DNA of 64,000 bases. It comes from Apostichopus japonicus. Lineage: Eukaryota > Echinodermata > Holothuroidea > Aspidochirotida > Stichopodidae. Within the stretch, counting starts at the first letter, position 1, and each line of letters begins with the position of its first letter. The stretch lies in the NCBI RefSeq assembly GCF_037975245.1, contig NC_092583.1, forward strand, positions 4,747,264 through 4,811,263, read 5' to 3'. Under the pieces are notes generated by a model. It searched no databases. It saw nothing but the letters and a program-made list of their open reading frames with translations, and had not been told where the DNA came from. The position numbers and the translations under genes are program-made. Shown here piece after piece: positions 12,201-22,400 of the stretch.

Positions 12201-15200
12201 ATTGTCAACAACTCTGTAACTGGACGACATACATTAACCTTGGAGTGACTGGAACTCGGGACCTTATGATTGAAAGGCACCGGCTTTAACCACTGAGCTA
12301 ACCACTGAGCCTTTTAAGTAAAGTATTTGACCAGAGATATATCCAGGTTAAAAATTATGAATTTCAATTTGTAAGTAATTATTAAATGATTTCAAGAAAA
12401 TTTTCCTGATTTTTGTAACACTCATAAAAACATGATATCCTCAATGAGCAAGAAAAAAAAACCAAAGAGAGAAAGTAAGAAGTCCAAAGGTGACTAATTC
12501 TTTCTAGCATATGTTTGAAGGGTTTCATTTTTACCGTTGATAGTAATTGAATGTGATTAACATATGATATTTTTTTTTCTATTCTTGTTTTTTTGCCACA
12601 TCAGCAGCAGCATCTTGTCCTGGGAAGAAAAGTCGATGTCCAACACCAGCATCGTCCGAGATTGCCGATATATCGACCGTCGAACAGAGTGATCGCAGTC
12701 CGACACAAAGATATATGGGTAAGCCCTCTCTTACATCAGCCGAATCCTCATCCGATGACTTCATACCAATAATTCCATCGTGGAGGATGAGAAACAGGCC
12801 TGTCGAAGAGAAGGTCGGTGATGTGACGTCAGAGGAGGAGGAGGAGGAGGAGGAGGAGGAGGAGGAGAATGAAGAGGAGGAGAATACTGTGGCCGATCAA
12901 GGACAAGGCAACGATTTAGCATGTCACAGCGAGGAGCCAGTTATAAGCAGAAGAGGCAATGACATTACATCACAAGAAAAGCCAGTGAGGGAATGGATTG
13001 GAGGAGATGGTTCCTGGCAAGATGGGAGACGGGATCAGATGGTAGAGGAACAAGAACCAGCGAATGCATCCATGTCAAGAAGAGCAGGCCCGGGACGAGG
13101 AAGTCTCAGGAGGCAGCAAAGCGTGAGGCAGGAAGAACTGAGCAATTCGAGAGCAATTGAAAAGCGAATGTCGAGAAGGGAATCAAAAAAAATAGGGAAA
13201 AGAGGGACGGAGCAGAAAAATAGAGAGAAGAAGAATTTCGCCCTCAGAGAAAGTTTAAAAGAACAAGTCGTCAAAATAGAAGAGAAAATTAGAGTTCAGA
13301 AGGACAATGAAGTGAAAGAACTTCTAAAGGATGAAAAGTTTGCAGATGGTTACAGACAAAAGAAACAGAAAGAGGAAGAACAAAAGAGGAGAGAAGAGTA
13401 CTTGAGAGAAAACGGATTCGTTTCTGAGGAGATTGACGACAAAGACATAAGACAATTCAAATACAGAGCGATCCAGAGACAGATTGCTGAGAAGGAAGAG
13501 CGACGAAAGATTCAGAAGCAGCAGAGAGCAGAGGAAGAGAAGGGACTGGAAGAAGAAAAGAAACGCAAGGAAGAGATGAAGTTGGAGAGATACTTTGAGC
13601 GATTGAGACTGAAACGTGAGAATGAAAAACAACAGCTGAAGCAGCAGAGAGAGGAAGAGGAGAGGAGAGAGAAGGCGCAAGGGATCCTGGATGAAATAGA
13701 AACAATTGCAGAGATGAGGAAGAGAGAAACGAGAGCACGACAAGAAAAGATGAAGTCGGAGAGATTATCAGATGAAAGGAGACAAAGGTTGTCTGTTATT
13801 GATGAAATTGATGAAAGTTATAGGGAGAGTGAGAACTCATCAAACCGCAGCAGAAGTGAATTGCCGAGTGATTCTATTGACGATCTGTTACAGAGGAAGG
13901 TATTTATGAATTCTAAAAGCCATCCTAATTAATTTAAAATATCTTGCTTCAAATTTGACAGCGAAAAAAAAAGTACCCTGTGATATGGTTGAGCATTTAG
14001 TTTTTATACCTGGCGCAGTTTCTCCTCAAATCGCTGACCAACTTACTTAAATACTCAATGGTAGAAATAAAGCAAATAAAAAAATTATGTGTGGAACACA
14101 GTAGGCAGGCAGTAAGGGTGTGTGGGTTGCGGGGGGGGTGGGGGGGGGGTTGACAGGGGTGAAACATAAGTTGTTTGCTGGCAGGTATGGTGTAATATAT
14201 ATAATCATTGTTCCCACTTTGGAAAAATGCTACAGCAATTTTTCGATAATAAAGCAAAACCTCCCTACCCTACTTAACCAAAGGAATATGGACTAGTTGC
14301 TTAATGCTTTTAACACATCTTACAACTAGTCGCAGGTAAAAAAAAATCAACCTCCTTCTCAACCAGACCAGAGGATCTCCGTCGAGACGAGAGAGGTTAC
14401 TGGGATAGGACACAGAGTTGGTGAACTTGTCAACCAGAGCATCGGCTTTAGTAATGTGAGTGAGAATTGATCAGTCTTGTCCTTGAATGTTGGTAATGTT
14501 AAACAAATGATGATTTAGTTTACCAAACTCCCATGTTCTCTTATATTTGGGACCGGGGACTGATCAGCTTAAAGTGGTGAGGAATGTAAAGGGGTCATGG
14601 GAGAGGGTGAAGGTGCAGGGTGATGTGGGGGGGAGGGGAGGGAGACAGGTGGAGGGGTTTCATCCCCTAAAGAGGGTACCATCTCAAAGTTCAGTGCTGC
14701 AATCAAGTCATGTTGCATATGATTTCTTTCTTGTCCAATGTTCCTGTGCAAATTCCTGACAATAGGGATGATTTTTGCCAAAACTAGTAACGGAGGAGGA
14801 TGGGAAGGGCTAACCCATTCTGACCCAATCTCTTCACATTTGTTTTAATTTAAATTTGAGCAAAATACAAAATCCAATAGCTCTCATCCTTTTTCTCCGA
14901 CCTTACATTCTCGAACCTTTCTTGGTTTGAAACCTCACATTACGTCAAAATTATATGGCAATGCCCAACTCTTTCCTCCATCCTGCTATATCGTGAAATG
15001 TATTTTACCCTGTTTGTGTTCGCAGTTCAGCAACAGATACCAAAGTAGGTTTCATGCATCTCGCTTCCCTGCTGCCATTACCAAATCAGTTCGGCCTCTA
15101 AGGGTCCATGCCAACCCAACCCACGGCTCACGGATAACAGGGAGTGACTTCTCTAGACATCAGGCACTCAACGGTCAGAACAACAGACCACAACCATCAA

Positions 15201-15328
15201 CTGTGACGAACCAGAGAGAAAAACCAACTAGACCAAAAGCTGCAGTTGGGGAACGTCCACCAGTTCCCTCAGTTGGAAGGAGCCCGGAATCTGCAAGACT
15301 ATTCTTCCAACGGCAACGCCGGCAGTAA
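9105..15328 (+). CDS. Glu/Arg-rich coiled-coil protein with N-myristoylation motif, copy 1 (five exons)
   Basis: The predicted exons are 9,105-9,218, 11,851-12,043, 12,605-13,899, 14,336-14,455 and 15,026-15,328. Together they make 2,025 bases, 674 residues plus stop, with all junctions GT..AG and in phase. The protein begins MGCQHSK: Gly2 for myristoylation, Cys3 for possible palmitoylation, Ser6 and Lys7 favourable. A Ser/Asp-rich segment follows (KSSDDDDVS), then an acidic Glu run, then about 300 residues of Glu/Lys/Arg/Gln-rich sequence with the look of a long single helix or coiled coil. The tail is basic and Pro/Asn-rich. I do not recognise the family; it resembles trichohyalin-type proteins only in composition. 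A cytoplasmic, membrane-tethered protein is inferred from the start motif. A second copy (48,536) and an inverted third (31,040-35,095) both carry frame lesions; this one does not. Confidence 0.8.
9219..11850 (+). other. Intron 1 of the coiled-coil gene, copy 1
   Basis: This 2.6-kb intron has donor GTGAGT and acceptor 'actcatacag'. Reading frames of 73-147 residues inside it look like chance: they differ between copies by mostly replacement changes and match nothing recognisable. An extra exon cannot be excluded by eye. Confidence 0.6.
11851..12043 (+). CDS. Coiled-coil gene copy 1, exon 2
   Basis: The exon is 193 bases, phase 0 in and phase 1 out, between 'catacag' and the donor GTGGGT. It encodes a Ser/Asp-rich start followed by a basic stretch (FARRADDRHVAG) and RGQRLQQ. 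Copy 2 is shorter by 9 bases and copy 3 by 12, both in frame, which is what selection on the protein would leave. Confidence 0.8.
12605..13899 (+). CDS. Coiled-coil gene copy 1, exon 3 (main coiled coil)
   Basis: The exon is 1,295 bases between an acceptor after 'gccacatcag' (three CAG triplets make the exact AG ambiguous by 3 or 6 bases, always in frame) and the donor 'aag|gtattt'. It holds a Ser-rich lead with SSSDDFIPIIPSWRMRNRPV, an 11-codon Glu run coded by GAG repeats near 12,834-12,866, and then the long charged helix region. If the donor is not used, the frame ends 11 codons later at 13,932. Frames on the other strand rich in Leu and Ser are shadows. Confidence 0.88.
14336..14455 (+). 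CDS. Coiled-coil gene copy 1, exon 4
   Basis: The exon is 120 bases, phase 0 on both sides, between 'agtcgcag' and GTGAGTG. It encodes 40 residues with SQPDQR and GHRVGELVNQSIGFSN. The same exon is open in copy 2 (53,773-53,892) and copy 3 (32,860-32,979), all exactly 120 bases although the introns beside it differ in length. That equality supports it as real coding sequence. Confidence 0.82.
15026..15328 (+). CDS. Coiled-coil gene copy 1, exon 5 (C-terminus)
   Basis: The exon is 303 bases from the acceptor 'gtgttcgcag' to a TAA at 15,326. It encodes a basic tail with FSNRYQSRFHASRFPAAITK and ends FFQRQRRQ. The stop position is the same in the inverted copy (FFQRQHRH, 303 bases), but copy 2 has lost one base just before it and reads through. 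Possible poly(A) signals AATAAA lie at 15,871 and 16,047. Confidence 0.8.
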   Translation, partial: FSNRYQSRFHASRFPAAITKSVRPLRVHANPTHGSRITGSDFSRHQALNGQNNRPQPSTVTNQREKPTRPKAAVGERPPVPSVGRSPESARLFFQRQRRQ

Positions 15329-15339
15329 ATCCCATGACT

Positions 15340-15660
15340 CAGACTTAGCCCCAGAGGGAGCTTTAGTGTCCCCACCCCCATTTTTCCCCTCCCCTCCTTT
15401 CCCCTTCCATCTCCAACCATGCTGCCTTCTAACCCCCTTTTTCTGCTTTTTTTACCCCATTCCTGTGATATTGTCACTCTTCTCACTTCCCCCTTTTTTC
15501 TATTTTTTCTTCCTTATTGGGGCTTTTTTCCATTTTTTCCATCCATCCAAAACACCCTCTCCCCTCCCCATCCAAAAGTTTTTCCAAAATAATTATTTGT
15601 CGCTTTTTTTTTTAAGGATGTTCTCATTTTTTCTTAATCTCACCCTTTAAATGCCCCCCC
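15340..15660. repeat. Pyrimidine-rich tract after the coiled-coil gene
   Basis: The plus strand is almost pure C and T for about 300 bases, directly downstream of the stop codon. It recurs in copy 2 (54,810-55,060) and inverted in copy 3 (31,800-32,130). The proline- and serine-rich reading frames through it are low-complexity artefacts. Confidence 0.7.
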
Positions 15661-15782
15661 CCCCTCCCACTACTGCTGACTTAAGGGTACAAGTTTTGGG
15701 TCATTTCTGGGTTGAACTGTTTGGCAGAAATTAATTTAGCCTTATGAGATTCTAATTTTAGTCAGGGATGTTCATAATAACT

Positions 15783-16110
15783 GCTGCTCTTTGAAGTGAA
15801 AAACTGTGAGAAATGAAACCAAGTGATGTCTGAGTCGAAATGTGTTGCGGCAAAAGAACAGATGGAAACCAATAAAGCCTCTGAGAATGAACGTTGATCA
15901 GGACTTTTAGTAATAGCTGCTCTTTGAAAGTGGGAATCGTGAGAAATGAAACTGATTTATATCTGGGTCGAGATTTGTTTGGAAAAGGAACTGATGGAAG
16001 CCACTGTAGCCTTCTCAGAATGAAATTTCAGTGTTAAAGGACTTTTAATAAAGCTGCTCTTTGAAAGCAAGAATCATGAGAACTAAAACCTAAAGTAAAA
16101 GTTTAAGTCA
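15783..16110. repeat. About 135-bp tandem repeat, copy 1
   Basis: The units begin 'gctgctctttgaa' at 15,783, 15,916 and 16,053, giving two full units and a partial third. They lie in the probable 3' untranslated or downstream region. Copy 2 also has three starts; the inverted copy has four. Confidence 0.8.
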
Positions 16111-16249
16111 AGGAAGAGAACCATGTGCAATGATACTAAAACTACATATTTTGTAAATTAAATTTCAATCAATACATTTGCAATTCAAGATAAAACTACT
16201 TACCCTGTTTACTGTGCTCCCGTTTATGCATTCTATCTACAAATCTTTG

Positions 16250-18852
16250 TTATTTGATTTTTATTTGAAATATTTTCAGCACTTGCATTTTATTGCAACA
16301 CATTTACCTTCCATCTCCTCATTTCGTAGCATAGGTTCTCCATTGACTTATTAAACTAACTGTGTTGGCAAAAACCAAGGGATGGTTGACCAAGTGGGAG
16401 TCAGGGGATGGAGGAGGGGGACTAATTCTTTACATCTTCCCTCCATATCTATTGTACTTTGGAGTCCTTAATTGAGGGTTAATAAAAAACTTTTTCTCCT
16501 CTCGTCTGGCCCCCCTTTTTCAGTACTTACCTGAATCCCATGCAGAAAATTACAGGCATTGAAGACTCGCCCCAAACCGTGTGCCGTCCTGTGAAAAAGT
16601 TAACTTTCCGTTGCTTGCAAGTGACATTTTCTTCTTGTCGCTACATAATGGCAGGCAGTAAGGAAACGTGATACCTTGTTATCTTTAGCTGGGCCTGAGA
16701 TGTCCATCGCTGTATCGTTAGTACACTGTGCTATGGGTATTGACCGCAGCTGTATTTACTGACTATACACTAGTGTCTAATTACCGACTGTAGCAAGCTG
16801 TGTGTGTATTTTCTGGGATCGATAGTGGTGTCTAACACTTCTGTTACACCTCATTCGAAACCAGGTCAGATTACCGGCATTAGACGTTTCTTTTTTGTGC
16901 GAGTCTTCACACCCTTTAAACAGTGCCAGACAATCGAATGACCAATGCTTTGCTTGGTTTTTATCATAATCCTTCAATTTTTCGACTTGTTTCCCGTAAT
17001 TGCTATACCATGCGGAAATTCAAAGTCAATATTTCAAAAGTATTTACAAATGATAGTCGATATAACAAGAAAACAAAGTCGAAAAGTTTCAAAGTTAAGA
17101 AACACGTCGAAAGTTTGATATGAAAACGGTTATAATTTCCATTATACTGGTTCCTTGTACAACTACCTATTGTGGTGATTTAGTTTGGTTCAGATATCAT
17201 TATTTTCATGCTCGTTTTAGAAGAGCTTTAAAGAAAACAAATACATAAAATTGAAGATGGTGAGGGGGGGGGGGGTGGCAATCTGAATAGTTGGTCAGTC
17301 AATGGAGCAATTAAGAGGTATAACAACCAAATACATCAACAAACTGAGTAGAAACGGAGATTTTAGGTCACTCGAAAGAATACTGAAAAGGGGGGAAATG
17401 AATTTTTTTTTTTACCGCATTTTCGTAGGGTTGGGAGTATCGCTATTGCGGGTAGCCAAGGGGCGAAGGGGGGGGGGCACCCGCCCCCCCCCCTTGAGCA
17501 TATTTTTATCATTTTTTAAAATTGATATCGCTGGTAATTTCAAAAGAGAAAATGCTAAGATGGAACTTACAAGGCCTGGGAAGTGCCATTTCCAGCGATT
17601 TGGGAGGCACTTCAGCCAAAATTGTCATGTATGCTTCGCGCCAACTCATGGTGGTGCTACGCTTAGATAGTTTGCAATGCCGTATCTACGGCTCTGATAA
17701 TTTGCCTACATTTTCGCCCCTCCCTTGGCAATTTCCTGGCTACGCGCCTGTTTTTACCTGTGTGTAGTTTGACCTTCACGACCTTTGACTTAACATTATT
17801 TGTGACATATTTTGTATCAAATGGCAATGGCATCAGTTATAAACAGTACTGGTGTTGCCAAAGAGCAGAGGATGGAGGGGTATTGTTGTTTCCTTACATA
17901 CAATCCAATATCAAAACACAAAGGAGCAAATGATGATATTCGAAACATAATTAGTATGCATGGTGATTATTTTATTTACTAACTAAGATACAGGTTAACC
18001 ACAACCAATAGAGTGACATTCCTTCTTCGTTTACAGATCTGATCTTCGGTAAAATGTAACAGATGATTCAACAAGGTCAGAGGTCAAGCCAAGGCTTTCT
18101 CGAGGTCATCATAATTATAGCTTTTATTTAGCAGTTTAGGAACACTGCAGAAGGTATTATCGATCATAAAAAATTCTACAAAATAACAGTTCTCTTAATG
18201 TGTTCGTTATATGAAGTATTGGCCCCAAATTTAAGCATGCTACAACTTGGTACAGGTTTTTAAAAGTTTTTTTTCTTTTTCTTTCTAGACGCCCAAAAGA
18301 AGTTCATTTAGACATTTAAATGTCAGAATTTGGCAAAATGATTTGAAGGGTGCAGTAAGATGGCGTTGAAATCTGATCTTCAGTGACCATAATTTAACTT
18401 CTTGGCATTTTAGCTAAGACCATATGTCGTATACTGTTCCCTTTCTAAGGGAATCGTCGACACACACCTGACGATGATCACAAAGTCACAGTCTAGATGC
18501 AAGGGGACTGGGGTTGAGAGCGGATCAATGTTTGGTTGTTTAGTATTAGTGCCCATGGTTCTTTTTGGGTGACTTTTCTTAACCAGAAAACGTACAGAAA
18601 ACGTACCCAGAGAACATAAGTTCCGATGAATGTAAAAGCATCGAAAACAGAGAGGACCATTATTTGAATTTGTAGCATATTTGGGAGCAATACTTCAAAT
18701 ATCACGTGATATAGTGATAACGCGACTTCTTTTACAATTAACATCTAAGCATAGCATTCGAGTTTAGTCGCTAAATTTACGAAACTTACTACGTATCACG
18801 CACTAGTCAAGAAATGAATAAAAGATAGCAGGCTAGAGGGGTCAAGTAAACT
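16250..18852. other. Intergenic region between convergent genes, copy 1
   Basis: No exon was recognised between the stop codons of the two convergent genes. It contains a dispersed repeat at about 17,450-17,755. The rest is unique AT-rich sequence closely matched in copy 2 (55,650-58,284). Confidence 0.6.
17450..17755. mobile_element. Dispersed 'GCGCGTAGCC' repeat, copy 1
   Basis: The sequence starts near 'gggtagccaagggg' and ends 'ggctacgcgcctg', so its ends are imperfect inverted repeats. Inside are 'atgcttcgcgccaactcatggtg' and 'gcgctacgcttagatag'-type words, which recur at 37,545-37,680, 40,030-40,190, 41,592-41,980 and 56,880-57,210. It was present before the duplication because both copies have it. 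No clear target duplication was seen. Confidence 0.6.
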
Positions 18853-19448
18853 TTACTTGGTGCAAACTGTGCATGCCAATTCGAATCGGTCTTTATAAAT
18901 ACCACAGGGCAAACCTCCGGTAGAAACGCACACACCTTCGACAGGGTGCATAGCTGCAAACTTTACCCGTTGATTATTTCTAGTGGTGGGGTTTCCGTTA
19001 CCGGTTACCCGTTGATCTGTATCATTTCTAATGGTGGGGTTTCCGTCAAGGCATACGTACTGAACACGAGAATGTGTTTCTCGCTCAGCCATTAAGAACC
19101 CACTGTATTCGAGGTTCCATTCACTCGACGGACAAGATAAACGAGCAGGGATCATGAGCATAGTATTTCGACCGATAGACTCACATACTGCACAAGGAAT
19201 ATCGTGCTCTGCTAATGGATCTAGTGGCGGGAAATCATCCCTGTATTTCACAGTATAGATATAGCTTCTTCTTTCTTGTTTACCAGACTGTGAATTGTTG
19301 TTGTATTCAGGTGTTTCTGGGAGGCACAGGTAGTTACTGCCTCCTCCCTTAGCAAGACGATCTGGCGCCGCAGCTAGACCACTGTATACTTTATTAGCGG
19401 TGGTTGGACACTCGTCACGGCCCCAGCGAATGTAGATACTGCCAGATA
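18853..19448 (-). CDS. C4-like gene copy 1, exon 3 (cysteine-rich domain)
   Basis: The terminal exon has 596 bases up to the stop and follows the acceptor 'tatatttaag'. It holds all the diagnostic motifs of the domain. Between YVCLD and the last cysteines it carries an internal duplication, GNPTIRNDTDQRV and then GNPTTRNNQRV, coded by two adjacent units of about 42 bases. This makes the segment longer than I would expect for the family. Confidence 0.88.
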
Positions 19449-22400
19449 CTTAAATATAACAAAGAAGAAAAACATAATAATAATGCATATATCATTGTTT
19501 GAGTCGAGTCCACTTAACCCCACCCCCCCCCCTCTCCACCCAACCTTACGAGTCCACTTCCGGTAAGCCGGTATATTGGAATCGAGGTATTAAAAATCAA
19601 TTAAGTTCAACATTCAGGAGGAAAAAACGTCTGCTAATATATAGTGTATTACATGAGACCTATTGCAAAGTCCTGTAATGACGAAAGACGCATACGACTA
19701 ATGCAATTCGAAGCAGTCCACTAATTAGGTAGAACTCGGAGTAAGACTTCGAGCCGGAAACTCTTACACTTAGGCCGTTAGTTTCACATTGTGACTACTT
19801 GCACTGCAGACGTACGCTAAAATAGATACGGTAACTAAGCATGCATATCGGTCTATTTATTACATATTGTTGAATGCATATAGAAGCAATGCAATATTGA
19901 AAAGGTTCTATCTTTACCTGAAGCCGTACTCTTCGTTTGATGGACCTTAATTATGCATATCTCGATAACCACAGTCTATATGTTGTGAACACTCTCATCC
20001 TACTGGGGTTTATGGCGTTTTTGGTTTCGATGATAATCGTAACCTATTTAGTCATGTAGGTGGATGAGTGCGTGTATGAGTGTGACGCCTTGCTTGTTAA
20101 CACGATAACTCAAGAAGGGAAGCTTGAATCAATCTTAACCTTGGTGAGTAGGTGTACCACATTGAGTCGAAAAAGGCTATCGTTCTTAGAGAAGGTCACA
20201 GATCATTTGGGGTCACCAGGGGTCAAATTGTGAAAACAAAAAATTGTGAATAGCTGTGCCAGCATCATTGGAGATTCCAGCGCCATTACCAAACGGGCAA
20301 ATTGACATACGCCTCGCTCCGCAGGAAATCTCTCACATATAAGCATAGCTTAGAACCCCTTAACGCCATGACAATGTACGTTGCATTAATGCATAGAAGC
20401 CAGTCACTGCTTGTCGCTTGCAGCAAATTGAAGATCAACCGCTCACCCAAAAGCGTCAACCTACATTGCTACTTTACGTAGAGTCTAAATTTTAGGCAAT
20501 GAAGTGCACAATTAATTTTCCAGACTATTTGTAAGAAATTCTTTAAATAAAAAACAAACACACAGATTGTGAGACATATCTAAAAGTATATGTATGCGGA
20601 ATGGAAAGCGAAAGGAATCTTTAACATGTTTTTTTTTTTTTTTTTAAATGGTTCAACGAAACAGTTTGTTGCTGCTCGATCAGTACTACTGGGTCGTAAC
20701 AACACTAAGCAGTACTATCTACGGAACATAATGAACGTTTAACGACATTTTCAAGGCACCAAGAAATTGAAATGCGTCGTTTAACTGAACCAAAATGCAA
20801 CTCGTAACATGTTACCAAAGTTCATCGATCAGTATAAGGTACCGCACCTTAATTAGAGTAGTGTACATTCGCTCGAAAGGTTAACCACTGTCAGAGAAAA
20901 TTTGCTGCTTGTTTAAGCATGTTCTCAGTAACTATCATTGTTTGTTCTGCCTTTATATGAAAGAGCATAATTTAAAATACAGATGGTGTGAAAATAGGGA
21001 GGATCGAAGGTGATATAAACCATTTTATAAAATCTTTGGCTAAATGTTGATATTACTCCGAGCGAGCAGATGGAAGGGTGTGGGTTCAGTATGCTAAACT
21101 TGCCCCTCTTCTAGCTCAAAATCTAAACGGTCATGATATGGAAGATTGCAAGTGCCATAATAGGCCAATATCTCAGCTATCTATGCTTTGGCAGGACTTA
21201 AAAGTGACGAGTTTAGTGTGTACCTCAATGGAACAATTAATTGTGGTGCGAGACCATTTGATTACCGCTAGACTGCATCTTTCCTTTGGTATTTCAATGG
21301 CAGTGACAGAACGGGCGATATCATATACGGCTTTTCTAGCCTATAGACCTAGCTACAAGTTAACTAGTAGTAGTAGTATAGTAGGGGCCTACTATACCGT
21401 TGCAAATATAAAGTTATCGTTGTATTAAAACTACAGTAGTTTCTATGTCTAGGCTATATTCAATGGATACGATAGGAAAGTAGAATTCAACAAAAGTATT
21501 AGGTGATAACCAGCTTTGTTGGGACTGAGATGACAGTTTGCTCTTCCTGTTTGTCAAGTAGGCCTATAGGCCTCACTGCTAAGCTGCAACACGACAGAGT
21601 CATTCTTGAACCTTCCAAGCAAATAACGATGAAGATTAAATGTTTGTGGTAAATATTAAACAGCATGTCAATTATTGTTCAGCGACATAAAAAAGAGAGG
21701 CCTAGGTTTTGATGATAAGATTACGATTTCGTCGAAACCTCGTTACCATAACGTAGGCACCCTCTCCGCAAATCATTGTTTTGGGTGTACCAAGATGGCG
21801 CGAGCGTTCTTCCAATAAGATCAGTGATTGCTCTCAGTAGGAGCGATATGGCTTCTATGTAGGTAACAGTCGACCGGGATGCGAATATTTTTTTCCCAAA
21901 CTGAACTGACACTGAAATTATTTCATCGCTTCTGATTGGCTCTCAGCGAGCACGTCAAACGTCAAACAGCGAACAAGTCAAAAGACACAGACATATCGTC
22001 AAATGCCTTTTTTTGTGTACACTCACTGGCTGGCAGCGTATTTTTTTTCCCAGGACGAACGTGGGCATCGGCCAATCAAATCCCTGGATTCCAAACATGT
22101 GACGCTTTTTCAAAAAACATGTTGTGAATCTTTTTTCCTAGTTTTGACCCCAGATTATGAACGACAATCCTTCATTTTCATAGAAACTGGATCCCTAACC
22201 CACTTTCAAAACCCTACCCCTGATTTCAAACGAATTTGTAAATTCCAGAAAAACCTGAAACCCACGTTCGTCCTGGGAAAAAAAATTACGCTGGCTGGCA
22301 CACACTCGATCGCAGTCTTCGCGGCCACTGCATATTCGACTAGGCCTATCATGATTCACTGACTGAATTCATTTGTATGCTATACATAGTACAATAGGCT

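Noticed and set aside
13324-13743. Leu/Ser/Phe-rich minus-strand frame opposite exon 3, repeated in all copies
   Set aside because: It is the shadow of GAG/GAA/AGA-rich codons on the other strand. It resembles a membrane protein only because of that composition.
19918-19975. Possible extra exon of the C4-like gene on the minus strand, ending at CAG|GTAAAG
   Set aside because: No acceptor gives the needed phase 1 entry without an in-frame stop; conservation in copy 2 is not informative.
21078-21428. 116-residue plus-strand frame also open in copy 2 (60,491-60,841)
   Set aside because: The copies differ by about four replacement and three silent changes, as expected of neutral sequence. No domain is recognisable, and it lies in an intron of the C4-like gene. 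Equal length simply reflects the recent duplication.
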